This document shows, one piece after another, positions 15,760-23,126 of a stretch of 23,178 nt of DNA (position 1 is its first letter; every line of letters begins with the position of its first letter). Location: the NCBI GenBank assembly GCA_036386395.1, contig DASVVU010000167.1, positions 1 to 23,178 on the forward strand, given 5' to 3'. The notes beneath the pieces are model-generated. The model searched no databases. It saw only the letters and a list, made by a program, of their open reading frames with translations, and was not told the DNA's origin. A program made the translations under genes and the position numbers. This stretch comes from JAJKJG01 sp036386395 (GTDB lineage Bacteria > Pseudomonadota > Alphaproteobacteria > Rhizobiales > Beijerinckiaceae).

Positions 15760-16377
15760 ATGGCGACCGTGGTCACGCGGGTCCTCGGCCACTCGCGGCT
15801 GCGCGACTGGGTCAGGCAGGCCTTCTCGCCGGCCCGCACGCTCAGCCTCGCCTTCCTGACGCTCGGCGGGTTCGTGGCCGGCGTCTTCTTCTGGGGCGGC
15901 TTCAACACCGTCCTCGAGGCCACCAACACCGAAAGCTTCTGCGTGAGCTGCCACGAGATGAAGACCAACGTGTTCGAGGAGCTCAAGGGCACGATCCACT
16001 TCACCAACCGCTCGGGCGTGCGCGCGACCTGCCCGGACTGCCACGTGCCGCACAAGTGGACCGACAAGATCGCCCGCAAGATGCAGGCCTCGAAGGAGGT
16101 CTGGGGCCACGTCTTCGGCTCGATCGACACGCGCGAGAAGTTCCTCGCCCTGCGCAAGCACCTCGCCGAGCGCGAATGGGAGCGCATGAAGGCGAACGAC
16201 TCCCTCGAGTGCCGCAACTGCCACAGCAGCGAATCCATGGACCTGACGAAGCAGAACCCGCGCGCGGCCCAGGCCCACGAGCGCTCGCTGTTCAGCGGCG
16301 AGAAGACCTGCATCGACTGCCACAAGGGCATCGCCCACAAGCTGCCGAACATGTCCGGCGTCCCGGGGTGGCAGTGA
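15760..16377 (+). CDS. napC: Tetraheme c-type cytochrome NapC (NapC/NirT family)
   Basis: Encodes 205 residues of the membrane-anchored quinol dehydrogenase that supplies NapB. One N-terminal membrane anchor spans about residues 27-47. Four heme sites follow: CVSCH 61-65, CPDCH 91-95, CRNCH 151-155 and CIDCH 184-188, with conserved HFTNRSGVRA and HKWTDKIARKM between them. The ATG at 15760 lies one base after the napB stop. The stop codon shares a base with the next ATG (TGATG). No napF, napG or napH is present, matching the napEDABC type of Bradyrhizobium and Paracoccus. Confidence 0.96.
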   Translation: MATVVTRVLGHSRLRDWVRQAFSPARTLSLAFLTLGGFVAGVFFWGGFNTVLEATNTESFCVSCHEMKTNVFEELKGTIHFTNRSGVRATCPDCHVPHKWTDKIARKMQASKEVWGHVFGSIDTREKFLALRKHLAEREWERMKANDSLECRNCHSSESMDLTKQNPRAAQAHERSLFSGEKTCIDCHKGIAHKLPNMSGVPGWQ

Positions 16378-16928
16378 TGGCGACCGGTTCGCGGGCCAAG
16401 CTTCTTCTGGCCGGGGCCCTTGCCGGGCTCGTCTGCCTTGTGCCTCCGGCGTCCGACCGGGCAGCGGGCCAGGCTCCCGCCACGGCTCCGGCCCGGACTC
16501 TCGGCACGGCGGACTTCCTGCGCCTCGCGCACAGCTCGGCGGCCCTCCAGGCCCGTGCCGCCGAGCTTGCCGCCACCCGCGACACGCGGCCCGAGGCGCG
16601 CGCCTTCGCGCAAAGGATGGTCGCGTTCCGGCGCGAGCAGATCCCCAGGCTCGAAGGCGCCGCCCGCGCGAACGGGCTCCCGGTCTCCAGCATCCTCGAC
16701 TTCGAGCACCAGGCGATTCTCGAAAACCTCCAGCCGCTGGATCAGCTCGAGCTCAGCCGCCGATATGCGGAGGTCCAGATCCAGGCGCTCCGGCAGGAGC
16801 TTCAGGTCTACGACGCGGGCGCGGGCGCCCCGGCCGAATGGGTCAAGCCGCTCGTCGACGAATTGCGGCCGGAACTGCAACGGATGCTGGAGGCGGCCGT
16901 CCGAATGCGGGAAGCCGTCGGTCCTTAG
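16377..16928 (+). CDS. DUF4142 family exported protein, last gene of the nap operon
   Basis: Encodes 183 residues. A signal peptide or anchor (MATGSRAKLLLAGALAGLVC, residues 1-20, with a lipobox-like LVC) is followed by a short alanine/proline linker. An all-helical domain then matches the DUF4142 pattern: TADFLRLAHSSAALQARAAE, RPEARAFAQRMVAFR and QVYDAGAGAP. DUF4142 proteins are predicted ferritin-like helical bundles of unknown function in the cell envelope. The ATG shares one base with the napC stop, so it is almost certainly co-translated with napC. That suggests a role in periplasmic nitrate reduction, but no metal-ligand set is obvious. Family assignment is from memory of the pattern. 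Confidence 0.75.
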   Translation: MATGSRAKLLLAGALAGLVCLVPPASDRAAGQAPATAPARTLGTADFLRLAHSSAALQARAAELAATRDTRPEARAFAQRMVAFRREQIPRLEGAARANGLPVSSILDFEHQAILENLQPLDQLELSRRYAEVQIQALRQELQVYDAGAGAPAEWVKPLVDELRPELQRMLEAAVRMREAVGP

Positions 16929-16946
16929 GGCCGCTTTGGTCAGCGC

Positions 16947-17381
16947 TCACGGCGTCGCCCCCCGTACGACGAGGACCGAGCACGGCGCGTGCCGCACGAT
17001 GGTGGCGGCGTTGGAGCCGAGGAGGTAGTTCGCCGTCGTCGGGCGGTGCGAGCCGACGACGATGAGGTCGGCGGCGATCCGGCCGGCCTCGTGCAGCACC
17101 TCGTTGTAGACGGCGCCCATGCGCACGACGGTCGAGACGCGCCCGGCCGGCAGGGCGATCCCGGCCGCGACCTCGGCGAGCTTGCGCTCGCACTCCTGCT
17201 GCTGCTCCTCGTCGAATCGGGGCGGAACGAACTCCATGAAGGTGATCGGCAGGATCGAGCGCACGTGGATCAGCCGCAGCGTCCCTTGGGCGGCGTGCGC
17301 CAGCGAGACGGCACGCTCGAGCGCGGGCTTCGCGGTCTCGACATCGTCGAGGTCGATGGGGACGAGAATCGTCTTGAACAC
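16947..17381 (-). CDS. Universal stress protein (UspA family), single domain
   Basis: Encodes 144 residues of one Usp domain: FKTILVPIDLDDVE at the start, AADLIVVGSHRPTTANYLLGS near residues 103-123 and HAPCSVLVVRG at the end. The ATP-loop glycine pattern is partly degenerate (GSHR in place of G-x-x-G), so nucleotide binding is uncertain. Translation starts at a GTG (17381) with GGAG about 9 bases upstream. The perfect FNR-type box at 17435-17448 is centred about 60 bases before the start, ideal for class II activation with a leader of about 19 bases, so induction under low oxygen is likely. It converges on the DUF4142 gene, whose stop is 18 bases away. Confidence 0.92.
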   Translation of the reverse strand: MFKTILVPIDLDDVETAKPALERAVSLAHAAQGTLRLIHVRSILPITFMEFVPPRFDEEQQQECERKLAEVAAGIALPAGRVSTVVRMGAVYNEVLHEAGRIAADLIVVGSHRPTTANYLLGSNAATIVRHAPCSVLVVRGATP

Positions 17382-17434
17382 GGGCGGGCTCCTCGAATGG
17401 CGGACAAGCGTGACAGCCGGCGGGCGGCTCCGCC

Positions 17435-17448
17435 TTGATCCGCATCAA
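17435..17448. promoter_or_regulatory. FNR/FixK-type box between the Usp gene and fixL
   Basis: TTGATCCGCATCAA is a second perfect TTGAT-N4-ATCAA site. Its geometry fits activation of the minus-strand Usp gene. For fixL, its centre is about 54 bases upstream of the start expected from the promoter at 17460-17489, so any effect there would be class I-like or absent. Confidence 0.88.
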
Positions 17449-17459
17449 TTCAGGCGCCG

Positions 17460-17489
17460 TTGGCATGGCCGCGGCGGCGACGGTATAAG
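17460..17489 (+). promoter_or_regulatory. Sigma-70-type promoter for fixLJ
   Basis: TTGGCA (17460-17465; 5 of 6 to TTGACA) is followed after 18 bases by TATAAG (17484-17489; 5 of 6 to TATAAT). Transcription would begin near 17496, about 23 bases before the fixL start codon. A match this good suggests fixLJ is made in oxygen too, as needed for a sensor. Confidence 0.6.
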
Positions 17490-17507
17490 CCGCGAGCGAT
17501 TGCGGCC

Positions 17508-17512
17508 GGAGG
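17508..17512 (+). promoter_or_regulatory. Ribosome binding site deciding the TTG start of fixL
   Basis: GGAGG ends six bases before the TTG at 17519. The first in-frame ATG, at 17531, is 18 bases away from it, too far for normal initiation. With the TTG start, the heme and phosphorylation histidines fall at residues 200 and 291. Confidence 0.75.
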
Positions 17513-17518
17513 CAGGTT

Positions 17519-19054
17519 TTGACGCAAGCCATGGGGCTCGATCGGTCCGCCGTGCAGGGCGTGAGCGCCGAGGCCCTGATCGACGCGGTGACCGACGTCG
17601 GGATCTATGTCCTGGACGTCGACGGTCGGGTCGCGAGCTGGAGCCCGGGCGCCGAGCGTATCGAGGGCTGGCGCGCCGACGAGATCATCGGCCGCCACTT
17701 CTCCGTCTTCTTTCACTCTGAGGACGTCGCCGCCGGCAAGCCCGAGCGGGAACTCGCCGTCGTGCGCGAGACCGGCCGCTTCGAGGAGGAGGGGCGCCGC
17801 ATCCGCCGCGACGGCACGACGTTCATGGCCCAGGTGACGCTCACGCCGCTCAGGGACGAGGCGGGCCGGCTCGCCGGCTACGCCAAGGTGACGCGGGACA
17901 TCAGCGCCCGGGTCGCGGCGGACGAGGCGCTCAAGGCCCGCGAGGCGCACCTGCGCTCGATCCTGGAGACCGTGCCCGACGCCATGGTGGTGATCGACGA
18001 GGCGGCGCGCATCACCTCCTTCAGCACGGCCGCCGAGCGCCTGTTCGGCTACGCGCCGGACGAGGTCATGGGCCGCAACGTCAGCATGCTGATGCCCTCG
18101 CCCTACCGCGAGCAGCACGACGGCTACATGGAGCGGTACCTCAAGACCGGCGAGCGCCGGATCATCGGCATCGGCCGCGTCGTGGTCGGCCAGCGCAAGG
18201 ACGGCTCGACCTTCCCGATGGAGCTGTCGGTCGGCGAGATGCGCTCGGACGCCGGGCGCTACTTCACGGGCTTCGTGCGCGACCTCACCGAGCGGCAGAA
18301 CACAGAGGCGCGGTTGCAGGAGCTGCAGGCCGAGCTCGTGCACATGTCGCGCTTCACGGCGCTTGGCGAGATGGCCTCGACGCTCGCCCACGAGATCAAC
18401 CAGCCGCTCACTGCCATTACCAACTATCTCAAGGGCTGCCGCCGCCTTCTCGAGCGCAGCCAGGACGAGCAGGCGCCGCTCCTGCGCGAGGCGGTCACCA
18501 AGGCGGCCGAGCAGGCGCTCCGCGCCGGACAGGTGATCCGGCATTTGCGCGAGTTCGTGGCCCGCGGCGAAAGCGAGCGCCACGTCGAGGACCTGCCGAA
18601 GCTCGTGCAGGAGGCGAGCGCCCTCGCGCTCGTCGGCGCCAAGGAGAAGGGGGTCAGGGTCTCCTATCGCTTCGACCCGTCCGCGCGGCTCGTGCTCGCC
18701 GACCGCATCCAGATCCAGCAGGTGCTGCTCAACCTGATCCGCAACGCCATTGAGGCCATGCAGGACGCCCCTCGCCGGGAGCTCGTCGTTGCGACGGCCG
18801 CGACGGACGAGAGCCTCGCCGAAGTGAGCGTCGCGGACACGGGGAGCGGCATCGCGCCGGAGATCGCGACGCAGCTGTTCCAGCCGTTCGTGACCACGAA
18901 GAAGCACGGCATGGGCGTCGGCCTCTCCATCTGCCGCACCATCGTCGAATCCCACGGCGGCAAGATCTGGGTCGAATCGGAGCCGGGGCGCGGGACCGTG
19001 TTCCGGTTCACCCTGCGCGGGGTGAAGGAGGAGGAGCTGGCCCATGCCGGGTGA
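17519..19054 (+). CDS. fixL: Oxygen-sensing heme PAS histidine kinase FixL
   Basis: Encodes 511 residues with no membrane segment, so it is the soluble FixL type known from Bradyrhizobium. PAS-A spans about 18-135 and the heme PAS-B about 145-262. H200 (QHDGYMERY) is the proximal heme ligand and R220 (RIIGIGR) the residue that contacts bound oxygen. HisKA has the phospho-acceptor H291 in LAHEINQPLTAI. The ATPase domain has N409 (LIRNAIEAM), DTGSG (440-444) and GMGVGL (464-469). These numbers equal those I recall for B. japonicum FixL. In air, oxygen binding silences the kinase. In low oxygen it phosphorylates FixJ. It starts at a TTG with a good GGAGG site and overlaps fixJ by 11 bases. Confidence 0.95.
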   Translation: MTQAMGLDRSAVQGVSAEALIDAVTDVGIYVLDVDGRVASWSPGAERIEGWRADEIIGRHFSVFFHSEDVAAGKPERELAVVRETGRFEEEGRRIRRDGTTFMAQVTLTPLRDEAGRLAGYAKVTRDISARVAADEALKAREAHLRSILETVPDAMVVIDEAARITSFSTAAERLFGYAPDEVMGRNVSMLMPSPYREQHDGYMERYLKTGERRIIGIGRVVVGQRKDGSTFPMELSVGEMRSDAGRYFTGFVRDLTERQNTEARLQELQAELVHMSRFTALGEMASTLAHEINQPLTAITNYLKGCRRLLERSQDEQAPLLREAVTKAAEQALRAGQVIRHLREFVARGESERHVEDLPKLVQEASALALVGAKEKGVRVSYRFDPSARLVLADRIQIQQVLLNLIRNAIEAMQDAPRRELVVATAATDESLAEVSVADTGSGIAPEIATQLFQPFVTTKKHGMGVGLSICRTIVESHGGKIWVESEPGRGTVFRFTLRGVKEEELAHAG

Positions 19055-19667
19055 CGCGGTCGTGCACGTCGTCGACGACGACGTCGAGGTGCGGCAGTCC
19101 CTGTCGTTCCTGCTCGCGACGGCGGGGCTCGCGGTCAGGCTGCACGAATCCGCGACCGCCTTCCTCGACGCCGTGAAGGAGAGCCCGTCGGGCTGCATCG
19201 TCACCGACGTGCGCATGCCGGGCATCGACGGCATCGCGTTCCTCAAGCGTTTGAAGGAGCGGCGCTTCTCCGTGCCGGTGATCGTCATGACCGGACACGC
19301 CGACGTGCCGCTCGCCGTCGAGGCCATGAAGGAAGGGGCGGTCGACTTCATCGAGAAGCCGTTCGACGACGACCTCCTCATCGCGGCGATCCGCTCGGCC
19401 CTTGCCGCGCACGAGCGCGCCGCCGAGCGGAGCGGCCGGATGGCCGAGGTGCAGGCGCGGCTCTCGTCCCTCTCGGAGCGCGAGCGCCAGGTGCTCGAAG
19501 GCCTCGTCGCCGGCAAGGCCAATAAGGTTATCGCCCACGATCTCGGCATCAGCCCGCGCACGGTCGAGATCTACCGCGCCAACGTGATGGCCAAGATGCA
19601 GGCCGGCAGCCTCTCGGAGCTCGTCCGGATGGCCCTGCAGGCCGAAGACCTGTCCGAAGCCGAATAA
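19044..19667 (+). CDS. fixJ: Two-component response regulator FixJ
   Basis: Encodes 207 residues: a receiver domain (about 5-120) with D55 as phosphorylation site (IVTDVRMPG), T83 (VIVMTGHAD) and K105 (IEKPF), a linker, and a LuxR-type helix-turn-helix (about 140-202) with LSERERQVLEGLVAGKANK and SPRTVEIYRANVMAKM. Phosphorylated FixJ activates fixK promoters and other low-oxygen genes. It overlaps the end of fixL by 11 bases, so the pair is translationally coupled. The gene is followed after 49 bases by a stand-alone receiver. Confidence 0.96.
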   Translation: MPGDAVVHVVDDDVEVRQSLSFLLATAGLAVRLHESATAFLDAVKESPSGCIVTDVRMPGIDGIAFLKRLKERRFSVPVIVMTGHADVPLAVEAMKEGAVDFIEKPFDDDLLIAAIRSALAAHERAAERSGRMAEVQARLSSLSERERQVLEGLVAGKANKVIAHDLGISPRTVEIYRANVMAKMQAGSLSELVRMALQAEDLSEAE

Positions 19668-19716
19668 CCGCTGAGCCATATCAAGGCGCCGTCCGGGCGG
19701 CGGGATAGAAGATCCT

Positions 19717-20079
19717 ATGCCTACGCCCTCAGGCCCGGTCCTCGTCGTCGACGACGACGTGGCCGTCCGCAACTCGTTGAAGTTCGCCCTCGAGATGGAG
19801 GGCTTCGACGTGCTCGCCTATGACGGCGGCCCGGCGCTCCTCGCCGACGCGGCGCTCGCCTCCGGCGGCTGCCTCGTCGTCGACCAGCAGATGCCCGGAC
19901 TCACCGGGATCGAGCTCGTCGACCTCAGCCTCGACATCCCGGCGATCCTCATCACCGGCAAGGCCAGCGACGACCTGCGCCTCAGCGCCGCGCTCAGCGG
20001 CATCCGGCAGGTCCTGGAAAAGCCCCTTAAGGACGGCGCCCTCCTCGACGGCATCAGGAGCGCGCTCGCCGCCGGGTGA
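19717..20079 (+). CDS. Stand-alone receiver-domain protein in the fixLJ operon
   Basis: Encodes 120 residues comprising only a CheY-like receiver. The phosphorylation machinery looks intact: D12/D13 in VVDDDVAV, D56 in LVVDQQMPG, T80 in AILITGK and K102 in LEKPL. The stretch between D56 and T80 is about four residues shorter than in the FixJ next door, so helix 3 may be reduced. There is no output domain. Bradyrhizobium has a similar small receiver gene (bll2758) between fixJ and fixK2, and Caulobacter FixT is a single-domain receiver that inhibits FixL. Either precedent would fit a brake or phosphate sink here. It converges on ccoS with 43 bases between. Confidence 0.88.
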   Translation: MPTPSGPVLVVDDDVAVRNSLKFALEMEGFDVLAYDGGPALLADAALASGGCLVVDQQMPGLTGIELVDLSLDIPAILITGKASDDLRLSAALSGIRQVLEKPLKDGALLDGIRSALAAG

Positions 20080-20122
20080 AGCCCGCTGGCCCCCGCGTGA
20101 AGCGGCGGCCCCTTTCTCTCCC

Positions 20123-20260
20123 TCAATCGTCCATCAGCACGCGGTGTTCGGCGCCGTCGATGTCGTCGTATTGACCGTTGCGCAAGGCCCAGAGAAAAGC
20201 GGCGAGGCCCGTGGTGCCGAGGAAGAGGGCGATCGGGATCATGAAGATGAGGACGTCCAT
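20123..20260 (-). CDS. ccoS: cbb3-type cytochrome oxidase assembly protein CcoS (FixS)
   Basis: Encodes 45 residues and is easily missed. The sequence is MDVLIFMIPIALFLGTTGLA, then AFLWALRNGQYDDIDGAEHR and VLMDD. One N-terminal membrane segment and the GQYDDIDGAEHRVL tail are diagnostic of CcoS, which is needed to insert heme and copper into the catalytic CcoN subunit of the cbb3 oxidase. The ATG at 20260 lies 9 bases after the ccoI stop, in the canonical ccoG-H-I-S order. Confidence 0.95.
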   Translation of the reverse strand: MDVLIFMIPIALFLGTTGLAAFLWALRNGQYDDIDGAEHRVLMDD

Positions 20261-20269
20261 CGACTAACC

Positions 20270-22588
20270 TCAGGCGGTTTGGAGCGCCGGCGCGGCGGTG
20301 GCGGTCGGCTTGGGCTTCCCGGCTCCCGCGCGCCGGCGTGCCGACTTCGGCGCAGCAGCAGGGCCGCGCAGGCGGGCTCGCAAGGCGTTCGTCGTGACCG
20401 CGACGGACGAGAGCGACATCGCGAGCGCCGCGATGAGGGGCGTGAGGAACCCCGCGGCGGCAAGCGGCACGGCGAAGATGTTGTAGACGGCCGAGAACGC
20501 GAGATTCTGGGTCATGAGGCGCTTCGCCTTCCGCCCCGTCGCGAGCGCCGAGAGGACCGGGCCGAGACGGCGGCCCATGAAGAGGGCGTCGGCCGCCGCC
20601 TGGCTGACGTGGGCGGCGGTGACCGGCGAGATCGAGACGTGCGCGGCCGCGAGCGCCGGCGCGTCGTTCACCCCGTCGCCGACCATCAGGACCTTGTGCC
20701 CCTGTGCCTTCAGGGCCTCGATGCGAGCGATCTTCCCGGCCGGGGTGAGGCCACTCTCCCACTCGGCGACGCCAAGCGCCTGCGCCGCATCGGCGACGGC
20801 CGCGCGGCGGTCGCCGGAGAGGACGATCACGCGGTAGCCGGCGCGGCGCAGGGCTGCGACGGTCTCGACGGCGTCCTCGCGCAAGGCTTGGCGCACGAGG
20901 AAGGCGGACACGCGCTCGCCGTGTCTGAAGCAGATCACCGAGGCTTCCGGATGGCGCTCGAGCGCCGCCTTCGCCTCGCGTTCGGCGCCGCAGAAAGCGG
21001 GCGAGCCGAGCCGAGCCTCGACGCCGTCGATGACGGCCGCGACCCCGAGCCCCGCCTCCTCCCGCGCACTGGGGAAGACCTCGCGGTGCCGGGCCGCCTC
21101 GGCGAGCGCCGCCGCGAGCGGGTGGCGGCTCGACAGGGCGAGGCGGGCGGCGGTCTCCAGGACCTCCGAATCCTCGGCCTCGCCGACGAGGCGCGGCTCC
21201 GGGAGAGTGAGGGTGCCGGTCTTGTCGAAGACCACCGTGTCGACCTCGGCGAGGCGCTCCAGCGTATCGCCGCCGTTGAGGAGCACGCCGTCGCGGAAGA
21301 GCGCGCCCGCCGCCGCCACCTGCACAGCCGGAATCGCGAGCCCAAGCGCGCAAGGGCAAGTGACGATCAAGACTGCCACGGCGTTGAGCACCGCCGCGTG
21401 CCAGCCGGCGCCGGTGACGAGCCAGCCGAGCATAGTCAGGGCCGCCGCCGCGTGGACCAGGGGCACGTAGAGGCGCGTCGCCTTGTCGGCAAGCAACAGC
21501 GCCTTCGACTTCGTCTCGAGGGCCCGCGCCATGAGCTTCTCGATCTCGTCGAGGAGCGTCCCTGCGTCTGCCGCCGTGACACGCACCGTCAGCGCGCCGT
21601 TGGCATTGAGAGCGCCGGCGTGGACGGCCTGCCCTGGCCCTACGGCCACGAGGTTGGTCTCGCCGGTGACAAGGCTGCGATCGATCTCGGACGTCCCCTC
21701 CTCCACGACGCCGTCGACGGCGACCCGGTCGCCGGGGCGCACCAGCACCCGATCGCCAGCCGCAACCGCGGAGAGCGGCGCTTCACGCACGCTTCCGTCC
21801 GGGAAGATCTTCGCTGCGGTCTCGCTGCGCAGGGCCGAAAGATTCTCGGCGAGGGTGCGGGTGCGGCGGCGCATGGTCTGGTCGAGGGTACGCCCGATGA
21901 GGAGGAAAAACAGCAGCATGACGGCGCTGTCGAAGTAGGCGTGATGCGCGCCGGACGCGGCTTCGACCACGGACATGATCAGCGAGAGGACGATCCCAAG
22001 CGTGATCGGAAAATCCATGTTGACGCGGCCGGCCCTGAGGCCCCGGAAGGCGCTCTCGTAGAACGGCCGACCCGCGTAGGCCGCGGCCGGCAGCGCGATG
22101 AGCGCCTGCATCCAGTGGAAGAGGTCCCGCGTCTCGGGGGTGATGTCGGAGACGTTGCCGGCCCAGACCGACACCGCCATGAGCATGACGTTCATGGAGG
22201 CGAAGCCGGCGACCGCCGTCGCCCGGATGAGGCGCTTCGTCTCGCGCGCCTCGACGGGGCCCGGGCGCTTCGGATCGAAAGGGTGGGCGCGGTAGCCGAG
22301 GCCGTCGAGCTTCGCCAGGATCGCATCAAGGCCGAGGCTGCCCCGCCATTCGACGGCAAGGCGGCGATCGGTGAAGTTGAGGCGCGCCTTCGCGACGCCC
22401 GGGAGCGCGCCGACGCCGTCCTCGATCGCCCGCATGCAGGCGGCGCAGCGCACACCCTCGACGGCGAGTTCGACTCGGGAGAGGCCGTCTGCGCCGGCGA
22501 CGACGAAGGGCGAGAGGTCGCGGGCCGCGGCGCGGCTCGCGGCGGGGTGCTCCTGCGCGTAGGCGAGGGAGAGGTCAGCGCAGCACAA
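20270..22588 (-). CDS. ccoI: Copper-transporting P-type ATPase for cbb3 oxidase maturation (CcoI/FixI)
   Basis: Encodes 772 residues of a P1B-type ATPase. It has an N-terminal heavy-metal domain with CAAC (48-51), the TGE actuator motif (308-310), the CPC metal-translocation motif (411-413), DKTGT with the phosphorylated aspartate (455-459), HP (489-490) and GDGVND (637-642). Two further cysteines (2-3) at the N terminus may also bind metal. In this neighbourhood it is the CcoI/FixI pump that exports copper for the CcoN active site. Translation appears to begin at a TTG (22588) inside the end of ccoH, with AGGAAG seven bases upstream. No ATG is found before the metal-binding motif. The C-terminal tail is basic and alanine/proline-rich. 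Confidence 0.95.
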   Translation of the reverse strand: MCCADLSLAYAQEHPAASRAAARDLSPFVVAGADGLSRVELAVEGVRCAACMRAIEDGVGALPGVAKARLNFTDRRLAVEWRGSLGLDAILAKLDGLGYRAHPFDPKRPGPVEARETKRLIRATAVAGFASMNVMLMAVSVWAGNVSDITPETRDLFHWMQALIALPAAAYAGRPFYESAFRGLRAGRVNMDFPITLGIVLSLIMSVVEAASGAHHAYFDSAVMLLFFLLIGRTLDQTMRRRTRTLAENLSALRSETAAKIFPDGSVREAPLSAVAAGDRVLVRPGDRVAVDGVVEEGTSEIDRSLVTGETNLVAVGPGQAVHAGALNANGALTVRVTAADAGTLLDEIEKLMARALETKSKALLLADKATRLYVPLVHAAAALTMLGWLVTGAGWHAAVLNAVAVLIVTCPCALGLAIPAVQVAAAGALFRDGVLLNGGDTLERLAEVDTVVFDKTGTLTLPEPRLVGEAEDSEVLETAARLALSSRHPLAAALAEAARHREVFPSAREEAGLGVAAVIDGVEARLGSPAFCGAEREAKAALERHPEASVICFRHGERVSAFLVRQALREDAVETVAALRRAGYRVIVLSGDRRAAVADAAQALGVAEWESGLTPAGKIARIEALKAQGHKVLMVGDGVNDAPALAAAHVSISPVTAAHVSQAAADALFMGRRLGPVLSALATGRKAKRLMTQNLAFSAVYNIFAVPLAAAGFLTPLIAALAMSLSSVAVTTNALRARLRGPAAAPKSARRRAGAGKPKPTATAAPALQTA

Positions 22589-23108
22589 CGCGAATCTTCC
22601 TTCTGTAGGCGAGCGCTCCGTCCTTGCTCACGTCGACGACGAGGTCCCACTGGCCCGGCGCTATGCGGGCGATCTCGCCCGCGTAGGCGCCCCTTGGCCC
22701 CTCGGCGAGATCCACCGAACGGTCGGCGCGCTTGTCGGTCGGGCGCTGGAGAACCGCGGCGATTTTCTTGTTCGCGAGCGCGGCGCCGTCCGCGTCCTGC
22801 CCCACGACTCGGACCGCAGCGCCGCCGCCGGGGGCGCGTTCGACCGTCATGTCGAGGCGCCAGCCGCGGGCGGCTTGGGCGCGGGCCTGGGACAGCTCGC
22901 CGTTGTAGAGCTGTCCGGCCTTGTAGGCGCTCGTGGTCTCGGCCCCGCTCCAGGTCCTGACCGCGGACCACAGGAGGAAGCCGTCGGCGCTGGCGATCGT
23001 CCCGAAGAACAGCACGAAGGCCAAAAGGACCTTGCGGCCGGTCAGCACGAAGCCGGGCGATTCACGGGTGATCGCGGTGCTCATCGCGGCGTTCATCACG
23101 GTGCTCAT
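22575..23108 (-). CDS. ccoH: cbb3 oxidase maturation protein CcoH/FixH
   Basis: Encodes 177 residues. A cytoplasmic N-terminal tail is followed by one membrane segment (about 27-49) and a periplasmic FixH domain containing TWSGAETTSAYKAGQLYN, the diagnostic FixH stretch, and a C-terminal half ending WDLVVDVSKDGALAYRRKIR. FixH/CcoH associates with the assembling cbb3 oxidase. Three in-frame ATGs lie close together (codons 1, 5 and 9). The first has a weak GAGG site. It lies 18 bases after ccoG and overlaps ccoI by 14 bases. Confidence 0.93.
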   Translation of the reverse strand: MSTVMNAAMSTAITRESPGFVLTGRKVLLAFVLFFGTIASADGFLLWSAVRTWSGAETTSAYKAGQLYNGELSQARAQAARGWRLDMTVERAPGGGAAVRVVGQDADGAALANKKIAAVLQRPTDKRADRSVDLAEGPRGAYAGEIARIAPGQWDLVVDVSKDGALAYRRKIRVVLR

Positions 23109-23126
23109 TGCGGTGCCTCGGTGCGC

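Noticed and set aside
20068..20110. Terminator between the receiver gene and ccoS
   Set aside because: The best pairing is a 7-base GCCGCCG/CGGCGGC stem with a loop of more than 20 bases and no clean T-run.
19820..22960. A 1046-codon open frame on the plus strand across the receiver, ccoS, ccoI and ccoH
   Set aside because: It spans four confirmed genes in other frames and has no recognisable domains.
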